A stretch of 7,301 nt of DNA from Candidatus Hydrogenedentota bacterium (lineage in GTDB: Bacteria > Hydrogenedentota > Hydrogenedentia > Hydrogenedentales > CAITNO01), in NCBI GenBank assembly GCA_903822375.1, contig CAIJOU010000766.1:1-7301 (forward strand), written 5' to 3'. The number at the start of each line of letters is the position of its first letter. The stretch's first letter is position 1. This document shows positions 1-5,462 of the stretch, one piece after another. The translations under genes and the position numbers were made by a program. Below the pieces are notes generated by a model that made no database searches, was not told where the DNA came from, and was given only the letters and a program-made list of their open reading frames with translations.

Positions 1-2
1 AT

Positions 3-680
3 ATTCACTATTGGGGGGGACTGAAGACGCCCGTGTGCATCGTGAACGCGTATGGCAAAGGCCGCGCGGTATTGCTCAATTTCTCGGTGTTCGAGGCCCC
101 CGCCGACGGTCTGCTGTCCGGTCTGCTCGCTTCCGCCGGTGTGCTTCCCGCCGTAACGGTGGAGAAAGCCCAGGGCAAGGGACAAAGAGGCATCGAAGTG
201 ACGCGCTGGAATGACGGCGAGACCGAGTTGCTCGCCCTGCTGGGCGACTACTCGGGCGACGTCAACGTCACATTACCAGTCCCCCGCACGGTGTACGACA
301 TCAAGACACGCACGCTCCAAGGCCAGACCGCCGCATTCTCCACGACCTTAAAGGCAAACCGGGCGGCCTTCTTCGCCCTGTCAGAAGCCCCCATCACTCC
401 CCCTGCGTTTCGGCTCAAGAAGTCCACCGCACTACGGGGAACCACCATAACGGCGTTCTTAACCGTCCCCCCGGCGAAGGGAAGTCATGCCGTCATGATT
501 CGCGCCACCACCCCCGACGGCAAAGCGGCAGATTGGCTCGACAGTACAGTTATCACCGACAAGGAACCGGTCACCATATTGCTGCCCTTCGCCCACAATG
601 ACCCCGCTGGAGACTGGCAGATCGTCGCCACCGAGCTGTTCAGCGGGGGTAAGACCACCGTCACCCTTTCACTGCGGTAA
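3..680 (+). CDS. C-terminal part of a large, possibly glycoside-hydrolase-like protein (5' end outside the window)
   Basis: The reading frame is open from the left edge, so only the last 225 residues are visible; it ends at TAA 678-680. An internal GTG at 33 has no good ribosome binding site and is not the likely start. The first visible part (about residues 5-45) contains PVCIVNAYGKGRAVLLNF, which resembles the end of the amidotransferase-like (trimerisation) domain of GH42-type beta-galactosidases, where a 'GKGRV.y' strand is common. Residues about 60-130 (ETELLALLGDYSG, then VYDIKT and AAFFALSEAP) look like a small beta-sandwich that often follows such domains, and residues about 135-225 look like a second all-beta domain rich in Thr and Val. 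No catalytic residues are in view, no membrane segment is seen, and the function is inferred only from style. An extracellular or periplasmic carbohydrate-active or proteolysis-related multidomain protein would also fit. Confidence 0.7.
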   Translation: MHYWGGLKTPVCIVNAYGKGRAVLLNFSVFEAPADGLLSGLLASAGVLPAVTVEKAQGKGQRGIEVTRWNDGETELLALLGDYSGDVNVTLPVPRTVYDIKTRTLQGQTAAFSTTLKANRAAFFALSEAPITPPAFRLKKSTALRGTTITAFLTVPPAKGSHAVMIRATTPDGKAADWLDSTVITDKEPVTILLPFAHNDPAGDWQIVATELFSGGKTTVTLSLR

Positions 681-733
681 CTTCAGAGTCCCTGACCCCT
701 CCGGAATCGGGGATGCCGCTTTCTTGGGCAGGG

Positions 734-839
734 GCTGTCATGCTGCCGCTCTTGGCCCCGGAGGGGAGCGCAACAGCCGGTTTGCGCAATCCACAGGGAA
801 GTGGGTGCTGCCATGCTGGCCCTCTTGGCCCCGGAAGGG
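734..839 (+). repeat. Diverged 33-base direct repeat, two copies 73 bases apart
   Basis: Copy one is 734-766 and copy two is 807-839. They share GCTG-CATGCTG, then CTCTTGGCCCCGGA, and differ at four of 33 positions. After each copy a similar tail follows that contains CAACA and ends in GCCGG (ending at 780 and 857), although copy two has a few extra bases. The spacing of 73 bases suggests a duplicated intergenic unit. Confidence 0.7.
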
Positions 840-901
840 TCACACAACAATAGCCGGAGGTGACCGAAGGGAACCCGGGATAAACAGGAAAAAAAATCCC
901 C

Positions 902-966
902 GTCCCCAACGGGGGCGAACATGGTCGGGACCGCACACCGACGCCTTGTTCGCCCCCGTCGGGGAC
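902..966. repeat. Long hairpin: 19-bp inverted repeat with an inner stem
   Basis: The left arm 902-920 (GTCCCCAACGGGGGCGAAC) and right arm 948-966 are reverse complements at 18 of 19 positions; the single mismatch would be a G-T type pair. The 27-base loop contains a further 5-bp stem (GTCGG at 924-928 with CCGAC at 938-942), so the whole 65-base element can fold into a long cruciform or RNA hairpin. It is not followed by a T-run in either direction, so it is not an obvious intrinsic terminator. Confidence 0.7.
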
Positions 967-985
967 ACTTGCTCCGTTCCTTTTC

Positions 986-1042
986 CCGCAGGTTCCGCTT
1001 CGCTCCACCTGCGGCAATTATTGTCCGCCCCCTACCGGGGGC
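986..1042. repeat. Pair of adjacent GC-rich hairpins
   Basis: The first hairpin is CCGCAGGT (986-993), a 13-base loop that is rich in C and T, and ACCTGCGG (1007-1014). The second is GCCCCC (1027-1032), loop TACC, GGGGGC (1037-1042). Both stems are perfect. Such tandem hairpins with a TTCCGCTTCGCTCC-type loop are a familiar look of dispersed intergenic repeats in environmental genomes; that recollection is not verified here. Confidence 0.6.
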
Positions 1043-1093
1043 AAGACGCCGCGGCAGGACAGAGGACTGCCCGAACCCCACCCGCCACCGGCA

Positions 1094-1124
1094 TTGGAGA
1101 CCTAAGCTCTGACCATGCTACACT
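1094..1124 (+). promoter_or_regulatory. Possible extended -10 promoter for the dehydrogenase gene
   Basis: TACACT at 1119-1124 is preceded by TGC (an extended -10 element), and TTGGAG at 1094-1099 could be a -35 box, though the 19-base spacer is long. It lies just after the repeat region and would give a leader of about 60 bases before the GTG at 1193. The match is moderate. Confidence 0.3.
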
Positions 1125-1192
1125 TCGCGCTCTTTCGCGCCCGGTTCCGCACATTTCGTGGCGCCCGTTGAAGGAACGCAAGGAGCAAATAC

Positions 1193-2197
1193 GTGTACAA
1201 AGCACCCAATATTCGGTCCGGCGCCGGCATCGTCCGCGAATTGAAACACCTGCCCGGACGCGTGGCGGTCATGACCATGGACATTCCCTGGGCGGTCATG
1301 CAGGAACAGTGCCCCTGGCAGCCCGACCATGTTCACATGGTCGCCGACATGGACCTGGAAACGGTGGAACGGCTCGAAGCCGCACTTCCGCAGTGCGACG
1401 TGGTGGTCGGGCTCGGCGGCGGTTCGTGCTGCGACACGGCCAAATACATCGCCTGGAAACGCGGCTGCCGGATGGTGCTTGTGCCCAGTATCGTGTCCGT
1501 GGACGCGCCCCTGACCAACATGATCGCCGTCCGGGTCGACAAGACCGTCAACTATGTCGGGGACATCTTCCCGGAAGAGCTGCTCATCGACCATGATCTC
1601 ATTCAGCGCGCCCCGGCGGAACTGAACCGCGCCGGCGCCTGCGACATCGCCAGTATCCACACGGCCCTCCACGACTGGAAACTTGCCCACGAAAACAACG
1701 GCGAGCCCTATGACGCCGCAATAGCAATATTGGCAACGGACTGCCTCAACGAACTGGACCGAAACGCTGAAGAGGTGTACAAGGTTACCCCTAAGGGCAT
1801 CGACACCATCATTGAGCTGTATCGGCGTGAAGTTAAGTTCTGCACCGAATTTGGCTCCAGTCGGCCCGAGGAGGGGGCGGAACATATCGTTGCCTATAAT
1901 ATTGAGCACCTGACGCGGCGACATTTCGTCCACGGAGACCTGGTGGGTTTCGGCATCCACGCCATTTCCATGCTCCAAAACAACCGTGCCGCATGGGCCA
2001 CCGACCTTATCCGCCGTTGCGGTCTGCGCTACGACGTGCCCGATGCCAGCCGTGATGAGTTGCGGCAGGCACTGACCTCCCTAAAGGAGTTTAAGGCCCA
2101 AGCAGGACTCTTCTACAGTGTGGTGGACGCCGGGGTAATTGACCGGGAATATGTAGAATCGGTCATGGCAGGGCTTCCAGAATCCCCATCCAGGTAG
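1193..2197 (+). CDS. Glycerol-1-phosphate / glycerol dehydrogenase-like metal-dependent oxidoreductase
   Basis: This 334-residue cytoplasmic protein belongs to the iron-containing alcohol dehydrogenase superfamily, nearest in style to sn-glycerol-1-phosphate dehydrogenases (archaeal EgsA, bacterial AraM), which reduce dihydroxyacetone phosphate with NAD(P)H. An N-terminal Rossmann-like half has the dinucleotide motif GLGGGSCCDTAKY (GGGS at residues 75-78), followed by VPSIVSVDAPLTN (98-109). The helical half carries the three expected metal ligands: Asp151 in GACDIASIHTALHDWKLA, His231 in GAEHIVAYNIEH and His247 in FVHGDLVGFGIH. The length fits the family. The start is GTG, chosen because AGGAG at 1181-1185 stands 7 bases before it. 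The nearest downstream gene, a CoA-transferase, starts 120 bases after the TAG. The substrate cannot be fixed from sequence; glycerol, G1P or another polyol or sugar phosphate are all possible. Confidence 0.88.
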   Translation: MYKAPNIRSGAGIVRELKHLPGRVAVMTMDIPWAVMQEQCPWQPDHVHMVADMDLETVERLEAALPQCDVVVGLGGGSCCDTAKYIAWKRGCRMVLVPSIVSVDAPLTNMIAVRVDKTVNYVGDIFPEELLIDHDLIQRAPAELNRAGACDIASIHTALHDWKLAHENNGEPYDAAIAILATDCLNELDRNAEEVYKVTPKGIDTIIELYRREVKFCTEFGSSRPEEGAEHIVAYNIEHLTRRHFVHGDLVGFGIHAISMLQNNRAAWATDLIRRCGLRYDVPDASRDELRQALTSLKEFKAQAGLFYSVVDAGVIDREYVESVMAGLPESPSR

Positions 2198-2227
2198 CCC
2201 CGCTACGGCACAACACGCCGCAAAAGT

Positions 2228-2246
2228 GGCAGTTCACCTGCCTTTT
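2228..2246 (+). terminator. Weak terminator-like hairpin after the dehydrogenase gene
   Basis: GGCAG (2228-2232), loop TTCAC, CTGCC (2238-2242), then TTTT (2243-2246). The stem is only 5 bp and the T-run is short, so this would be a weak or partial intrinsic terminator. It lies about 30 bases after the stop codon, which is the expected place. Confidence 0.35.
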
Positions 2247-2254
2247 GGTATAGA
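2246..2254 (+). promoter_or_regulatory. Possible extended -10 element for the CoA-transferase gene
   Basis: TGGTATAGA has the extended -10 form TGn-TATAGA. There is no convincing -35 box upstream (TGGCAG at 2227-2232 is weak). If real, transcription would begin near 2261 and the CoA-transferase would have its own promoter, with a leader of about 57 bases. Confidence 0.3.
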
Positions 2255-2317
2255 ATTTCGCACAATGCGCAGAGGGTGTTGCGCGCACTATTTCCCCAAA
2301 CGAACGGAGCAGTAAAC

Positions 2318-3862
2318 ATGGCCCAGATTGTCACCGCCGATGAAGCCGTACGCCTTGTACCCGACGGAGCCACCGTGCTGGTGGTGCCCATGCCCTCCGA
2401 GGAGATCTACCCGGCATTTTACAGGGCTTACGAGGCGACCGGTTCCCCGAAAGACCTGACGGTTGTTTGGGCGGCCGGACTGGGTCCATTCAGCGCCGAA
2501 CGCAAGGGCATGAACCACTTTGCCTACCCCGGCATGTCAAAGCGCTTCATTGCCGGTCACCTGGGATTGAACCATGAAGTAATCAAGATGGTCGTCGCGA
2601 ACCAGGTGGAGGCCTACAATCTTCCGCAGGGAGTGATGTGCCAGCTGTATCGGAACATTGCCTCCGGCCAGCCCGGCATGCTGACCCGGGTGGGACTGGG
2701 CACCTTCATTGACCCGCGGCTGGAGGGCGGCAAACTCAATGAGCGCACGCGCGCCTGCGAGGATCTGGTCCAGGTGGTTACCGTCGACGGCGTCGAAATG
2801 CTGTACTACAAGACCTTCAAGTGCGATGTGTGCCTCATCCGCGGCACCACGGCCGACCCGGAAGGCAATATCTCGTCCGAGAACGAGGCCATTCCGATGG
2901 AGAATCTGGAAGGCGCGATGGCCACGAAGAATTCGGGCGGCATTGTCATCGCGCAGGTGGAACGCCTCTCAGACACGCCCATCAAGGCGCACAACGTGAC
3001 CATCCCCGGCATCTTCGTGGACTACGTGGTGGTGGCCACTTCGCGCCAGACTCACCCGCACACGCTGTTCGTGGAGTACGACCCCAGCTACACCGGCGAG
3101 GTTCGGGTAGACTTGGAAAGCCAGTTCAAGCCCCTGCCGATGGGTGCCGAAAAGGTGCTCTGCCGCCGCGCGCTGCTCGAACTGCACAAGGGCTACAAGG
3201 TCAACCTGGGCGTGGGCATCCCGATGAGTATCGCCACCGTGGCCCACGAGGAGGGCGTCCTCGGGTCGCTGATCCTCAACACCGAGTTGGGCGTGCTCGG
3301 CGGCCTGCCGCAGGCCGGCAAGAACTTCGGACCGGCCCAGAATCCCAGCGCGTTTATGTCACAGGCGCGGATGTTCGACTTCTATGACGGCGGCGGACTG
3401 GACGCGACCTGCCTGGGCATGGCCCAGGTGGACCAGGAAGGAAATGTGAACGCGAGCAAGTTCGGCCAGCGCATTGCCGGTGCCGGCGGGTTCATTAACA
3501 TCACCCAGAACACCAAGGAAGTGGTGTTCTGCGGCGAGTTCACAGCCAGTGGCTCGGACATTGCTGTGGAAAACGGCAAACTACAAATCCGCGTTGACGG
3601 AAAGGTAACCAAGTTCATTGAAAAAGTCGACCAGATAACCTTCAGCGGCCGCGTCGCCGCCGCAAGCGGCCACAAGGTGCTTTATGTCACGGAACGGTGC
3701 GTGTTCCAACTGCGCCCGGAGGGCGTGGTGCTGACGGAAATCGCGCCGGGCGTGGACCTGCAGAAGGACATTCTGGACCGGATGAGCTTTGCGCCCATCA
3801 TCGCGCCGGACCTTGCAGTCATGGACGCCCGCATCTTCGCGGACGCTCCCATGGGGCTATAG
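2318..3862 (+). CDS. Acetate/propionate CoA-transferase (YdiF-like, class I CoA-transferase)
   Basis: This 514-residue cytoplasmic enzyme is predicted to move CoA between short-chain acyl-CoAs and carboxylic acids. Both halves of the fused alpha-beta CoA-transferase are present. The N-terminal half has RGTTADPEGNISSENEA (about residues 175-191) and the C-terminal half has GVGIP (298-302) and NTELGVLGG, whose Glu323 is at the place of the glutamate that forms the glutamyl-CoA thioester in the family. FDFYDGGGLD (353-362) and SKFG (390-393) and AGAGGFINI (387-409 region) are further YdiF-type signatures. The length is slightly under the roughly 530 residues of E. coli YdiF. The ATG at 2318 was chosen because GGAG at 2306-2309 lies 8 bases upstream and because MAQIVTADEAV is a natural N-terminus; a GTG 14 codons earlier (2276) only adds unlikely residues. 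The exact acyl pair (acetate, propionate, butyrate, 3-hydroxybutyrate) is not decided by the sequence. Confidence 0.92.
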   Translation: MAQIVTADEAVRLVPDGATVLVVPMPSEEIYPAFYRAYEATGSPKDLTVVWAAGLGPFSAERKGMNHFAYPGMSKRFIAGHLGLNHEVIKMVVANQVEAYNLPQGVMCQLYRNIASGQPGMLTRVGLGTFIDPRLEGGKLNERTRACEDLVQVVTVDGVEMLYYKTFKCDVCLIRGTTADPEGNISSENEAIPMENLEGAMATKNSGGIVIAQVERLSDTPIKAHNVTIPGIFVDYVVVATSRQTHPHTLFVEYDPSYTGEVRVDLESQFKPLPMGAEKVLCRRALLELHKGYKVNLGVGIPMSIATVAHEEGVLGSLILNTELGVLGGLPQAGKNFGPAQNPSAFMSQARMFDFYDGGGLDATCLGMAQVDQEGNVNASKFGQRIAGAGGFINITQNTKEVVFCGEFTASGSDIAVENGKLQIRVDGKVTKFIEKVDQITFSGRVAAASGHKVLYVTERCVFQLRPEGVVLTEIAPGVDLQKDILDRMSFAPIIAPDLAVMDARIFADAPMGL

Positions 3863-3877
3863 GACCGGCCTCGGTCC
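3862..3877. repeat. Short perfect hairpin just after the CoA-transferase stop
   Basis: GGACCG (3862-3867), loop GCCT, CGGTCC (3872-3877); it overlaps the last base of the TAG stop. It is followed by C-rich sequence and has no T-run, so it might stabilise the mRNA end more than terminate transcription. Confidence 0.45.
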
Positions 3878-3918
3878 CCCCTACTGCAGGACAGTCGCCC
3901 CAAACTGTCATTGTTACT

Positions 3919-3941
3919 CCCTCCCCTTGATAAGGGGAGGG
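3919..3941. terminator. Perfect 10-bp hairpin at the convergent gene junction
   Basis: CCCTCCCCTT (3919-3928), a 3-base loop GAT, and AAGGGGAGGG (3932-3941). It lies between the end of the CoA-transferase (plus, 3862) and the end of the FmdB-like gene (minus, 3960), where a two-way transcription stop is expected. A uridine tract is missing on both sides (TTGCGTT on plus, AGTAACAAT on minus), so it may be a non-canonical terminator or one copy of a dispersed CT/GA-type hairpin repeat. Confidence 0.5.
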
Positions 3942-3959
3942 TTGCGTTGGGGTTCTTCC

Positions 3960-4256
3960 TCAGTCCCCGCCCAAGTGGTCCGGACCGAACTTTCCGGCGC
4001 GCCGCTCGTAGTGGCCTTTGCCGTTGCGCACGTACTTCGTAAAGCCTAACCGTTCGCAGTTGTCGTCGCTGGTCATCTGTTTGCCGACCCGCGAATTCCC
4101 CCAGCCTGCCACGTGGGGGGCGGCAAACACGCGGCGCACCGGCTTGCCCGTCTCCGGGTCTTCCGTGAGGGGCGGCTCGTTCATCCCGTGCGTCACTTCA
4201 AAAGTCGGCCCGTCCGAACCGTCCTCGTTAATGATTTGATACGTGTAAATGGGCAT
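3960..4256 (-). CDS. FmdB-like small protein lacking the zinc-ribbon cysteines
   Basis: A 98-residue soluble protein that begins MPIYTYQIINEDGSDG and continues with FEVTHGMNEPPLTEDPETGKPVRRVFAAP. The start MPIY-Y and the later 'DPETGKPVRRVF-AP' block are the pattern of the FmdB putative regulatory family, which normally has two CxxC zinc-ribbon pairs. Here only one cysteine exists (Cys67), so the ribbon is replaced by Asp/Gly turns. The C-terminal 40 residues are basic and Gly-rich (NGKGHYERRAGKFGPDHLGG). The start at 4256 is supported by GGAGG (complement of 4265-4269) 8 bases upstream; the frame is open further to 4376 but that part is only translated hexamer repeat. It follows the membrane kinase gene in the same direction after 157 bases and may be co-transcribed. 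FmdB is named after formamidase regulation, but the function of most members, including this one, is unknown. Confidence 0.75.
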   Translation of the reverse strand: MPIYTYQIINEDGSDGPTFEVTHGMNEPPLTEDPETGKPVRRVFAAPHVAGWGNSRVGKQMTSDDNCERLGFTKYVRNGKGHYERRAGKFGPDHLGGD

Positions 4257-4280
4257 TTCGCCATCCTCCATCACCAATTC

Positions 4281-4322
4281 TCTTGCTCTTGCTCTTAATC
4301 TTGCTCTTAATCTTTCTCCTGC
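4281..4322 (+). repeat. TCTTNN hexamer array (left arm of an inverted repeat)
   Basis: Seven consecutive 6-base units: TCTTGC, TCTTGC, TCTTAA, TCTTGC, TCTTAA, TCTTTC, TCCTGC. The pyrimidine-rich strand is plus. The first 16 bases (4281-4296) are a perfect reverse complement of 4357-4372. Confidence 0.85.
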
Positions 4323-4340
4323 TTTAGGAACTTTTGTTAG

Positions 4341-4376
4341 AACCAGAACCAGAACCAAGAGCAAGAGCAAGAGCAA
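4341..4376 (+). repeat. AACCAG / GAGCAA hexamer array (right arm of the inverted repeat)
   Basis: Six 6-base units: AACCAG twice, AACCAA, then GAGCAA three times. The last part pairs with the TCTTGC units at 4281-4296, with several possible registers because both arms have a 6-base period. The gap between arms is about 18 bases at the closest units. On the minus strand this lies in the leader of the FmdB-like gene, between it and the membrane kinase gene. Confidence 0.85.
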
Positions 4377-4413
4377 GAATATTATGATCCTAACACATCG
4401 CGCCCCGTGGAAA

Positions 4414-5148
4414 TCAGGTGACCAGGAGTTCCATCAACCCGGCCATGGCGAGCGGGATGAGCAGGTTGTCATCCGGGTACATGCGCCGCAGCCAGTCGGC
4501 CGCATGCGCGGAAACTTTGGCATGCAGACACTCCGTGGCAGGTGCCAGCAACCGCACCGCCAAACCGGCGTTCGCCTCCAGCAACCCCACCAGCAACGCC
4601 ATGGCCACCATGCGCGGAAAGCCCAAGGACACACCCTGCCACCGGCATAACGGCCACATAACCGCCACTGCGGCAAACACAAACGCCAGAAGCCCGAATG
4701 CCTTTGCGCTACGGGCGCCCCGGGAACTCAGTGCACGGCGCCCTGCGGCGGCGGCAGGGTCGGCAATGCCCAGCACCGCAATGGAAGCCATCAGCGTGAC
4801 ATCGCGGCACAGACCAAAGCGCCAAAGGGTGACCAGGACAGCCGAGGCCAGCACCATGTACGTGGAAGCATTAAAGTTATATTGTTCCTGCGAACGCAGC
4901 ATCCTCCCGTATACCGGATGCTTCTCCAACGCCGCCTTGTTCTTCGGGGACGTGAAACGGAGAACGTCTATTCCCACCGCACCGGTCGCGGCCAACCATC
5001 CCAGAACCAGCATCATGTCCGCTCCGTTAAACGGCCTTCGCATCTCCTTCCACTGGTAAAAGAGAATCAAAATGACCAAACACCCCGAGACATGCCAGAG
5101 CTTTCTCAGGATATTCCAGTCATATCTTTCTTCCGGACGGGAGTTCAT
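4414..5148 (-). CDS. Diacylglycerol / polyprenol (dolichol, phytol) kinase-like integral membrane protein
   Basis: A 244-residue membrane protein with about seven hydrophobic segments. Members of this family (SEC59/VTE5/DgkA-like, CTP-dependent) phosphorylate prenol alcohols or diacylglycerol in the membrane. Near the N-terminus is RKLWHVSG (residues 15-22), matching the family's RK-x-H-x-x-G opening. The central block GIADPAAAAGRR (127-138) corresponds to the G-D-AAA-G-R substrate/nucleotide motif, with Asp130; a Lys follows in SAKAFG (147-152), but the usual glutamate-glycine of the K-x-x-EG element is missing. Glu191 and DDNLLIP (226-232) match the late E and DN motifs. The frame is open back to 5373, but the start is placed at the ATG 5148 because a good promoter (5192-5220) lies inside the extension and MNSRPEERYDWNILRKLWH is a natural start. 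An ATG at 5160 is an alternative; no ideal ribosome site precedes either. The FmdB-like gene follows downstream. Confidence 0.72.
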   Translation of the reverse strand: MNSRPEERYDWNILRKLWHVSGCLVILILFYQWKEMRRPFNGADMMLVLGWLAATGAVGIDVLRFTSPKNKAALEKHPVYGRMLRSQEQYNFNASTYMVLASAVLVTLWRFGLCRDVTLMASIAVLGIADPAAAAGRRALSSRGARSAKAFGLLAFVFAAVAVMWPLCRWQGVSLGFPRMVAMALLVGLLEANAGLAVRLLAPATECLHAKVSAHAADWLRRMYPDDNLLIPLAMAGLMELLVT

Positions 5149-5191
5149 AATTGACAGCATACCCCTGACTTGAAATCGTTCATTGACCGCA

Positions 5192-5220
5192 ATCATAAGG
5201 AACGGCCGTACGGTGGTCAA
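5192..5220 (-). promoter_or_regulatory. Sigma-70-like promoter for the membrane kinase (proximal)
   Basis: Read on the minus strand: TTGACC (complement of 5215-5220), a 17-base spacer, TATGAT (complement of 5192-5197). Five of six bases agree with consensus in each box and the spacing is ideal. Transcription would begin near 5185, about 37 bases before the ATG at 5148. This argues against a start at 5373. Confidence 0.6.
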
Positions 5221-5372
5221 TATTGCACTTTGCTCGGGGAGTATGGGAAATTTGGCCCTTATGAGCGCGGCATAGTCGTTCCACTTCCAAGATAGATGAG
5301 TGAGTCCGCCTTGGATTCGTGCATTCCGGTTCTTCTTTTCGGCCAAATATCCATTAAAAAATACTAATATCA

Positions 5373-5401
5373 ATTATACCACGTCCGCATAGCTGGCCCA
5401 A
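5373..5401 (-). promoter_or_regulatory. Sigma-70-like promoter on the minus strand (distal, perfect TATAAT)
   Basis: TTGGGC (complement of 5396-5401), 17 bases, TATAAT (complement of 5373-5378) with an upstream TGG that gives an extended -10. Transcription would begin near 5366 and would give a 5' leader of about 218 bases before the kinase start at 5148. Confidence 0.55.
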
Positions 5402-5433
5402 TGCACAATTGGCCCGACCAATAACAAAAGTAC

Positions 5434-5462
5434 TTGACTTTTTGCCTGATATGCCGTAGATT
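5434..5462 (+). promoter_or_regulatory. Sigma-70-like promoter of the pilin-like gene
   Basis: TTGACT (5434-5439), a 17-base spacer, TAGATT (5457-5462). Transcription would begin near 5469 and give a leader of about 78 bases. It is divergent from the minus-strand promoter at 5373-5401, with 32 bases between the two -35 boxes. Confidence 0.6.

Larger units (their letters stand above)
681..1110. repeat. Non-coding repeat region with direct repeats and several hairpins
   Basis: No convincing gene lies here; open frames on both strands translate to Pro/Arg/Gly-rich sequence typical of translated GC-rich repeats. The stretch holds a 33-base direct repeat (734-766 and 807-839, 29 of 33 identical), a 9-bp inverted repeat (696-704 with 758-766), a 19-bp inverted repeat with one mismatch (902-920 with 948-966), an 8-bp perfect stem (986-993 with 1007-1014) and a 6-bp perfect stem (1027-1032 with 1037-1042). 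The density and the mixture of units suggest an interspersed, REP/MITE-like composite repeat and not a single regulatory site. No transposase gene or target-site duplication is visible. Confidence 0.7.

Noticed and set aside
661..1081. Small minus-strand genes of 118 and 132 codons in the repeat region
   Set aside because: Two overlapping frames with similar low-complexity composition over duplicated DNA, no ribosome binding site seen; best explained as translated repeats.
598..1596. A 332-codon plus-strand open frame across the end of the first gene, the repeats and the dehydrogenase
   Set aside because: It overlaps two well-supported genes in another frame and its residues are Arg/Pro/Gly-rich, as expected for a shadow frame in GC-rich DNA.
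1118..1978. A 286-codon minus-strand frame opposite the dehydrogenase gene
   Set aside because: It is antisense to a gene with clear catalytic motifs and is His/Val/Asp-rich without family resemblance.
2276..2317. Upstream GTG start of the CoA-transferase
   Set aside because: It adds 14 residues unlike the family N-terminus, while the ATG at 2318 has GGAG at a good distance.
4257..4376. N-terminal extension of the FmdB-like gene, giving a Leu/Val- and Arg-rich leader that resembles a signal peptide
   Set aside because: It is the translation of the hexamer repeat arrays, and a clear ribosome binding site (complement of 4265-4269) fits the ATG at 4256.
4281..4376. CRISPR array
   Set aside because: The units are 6 bases long with no spacers between them, and no cas gene is present.
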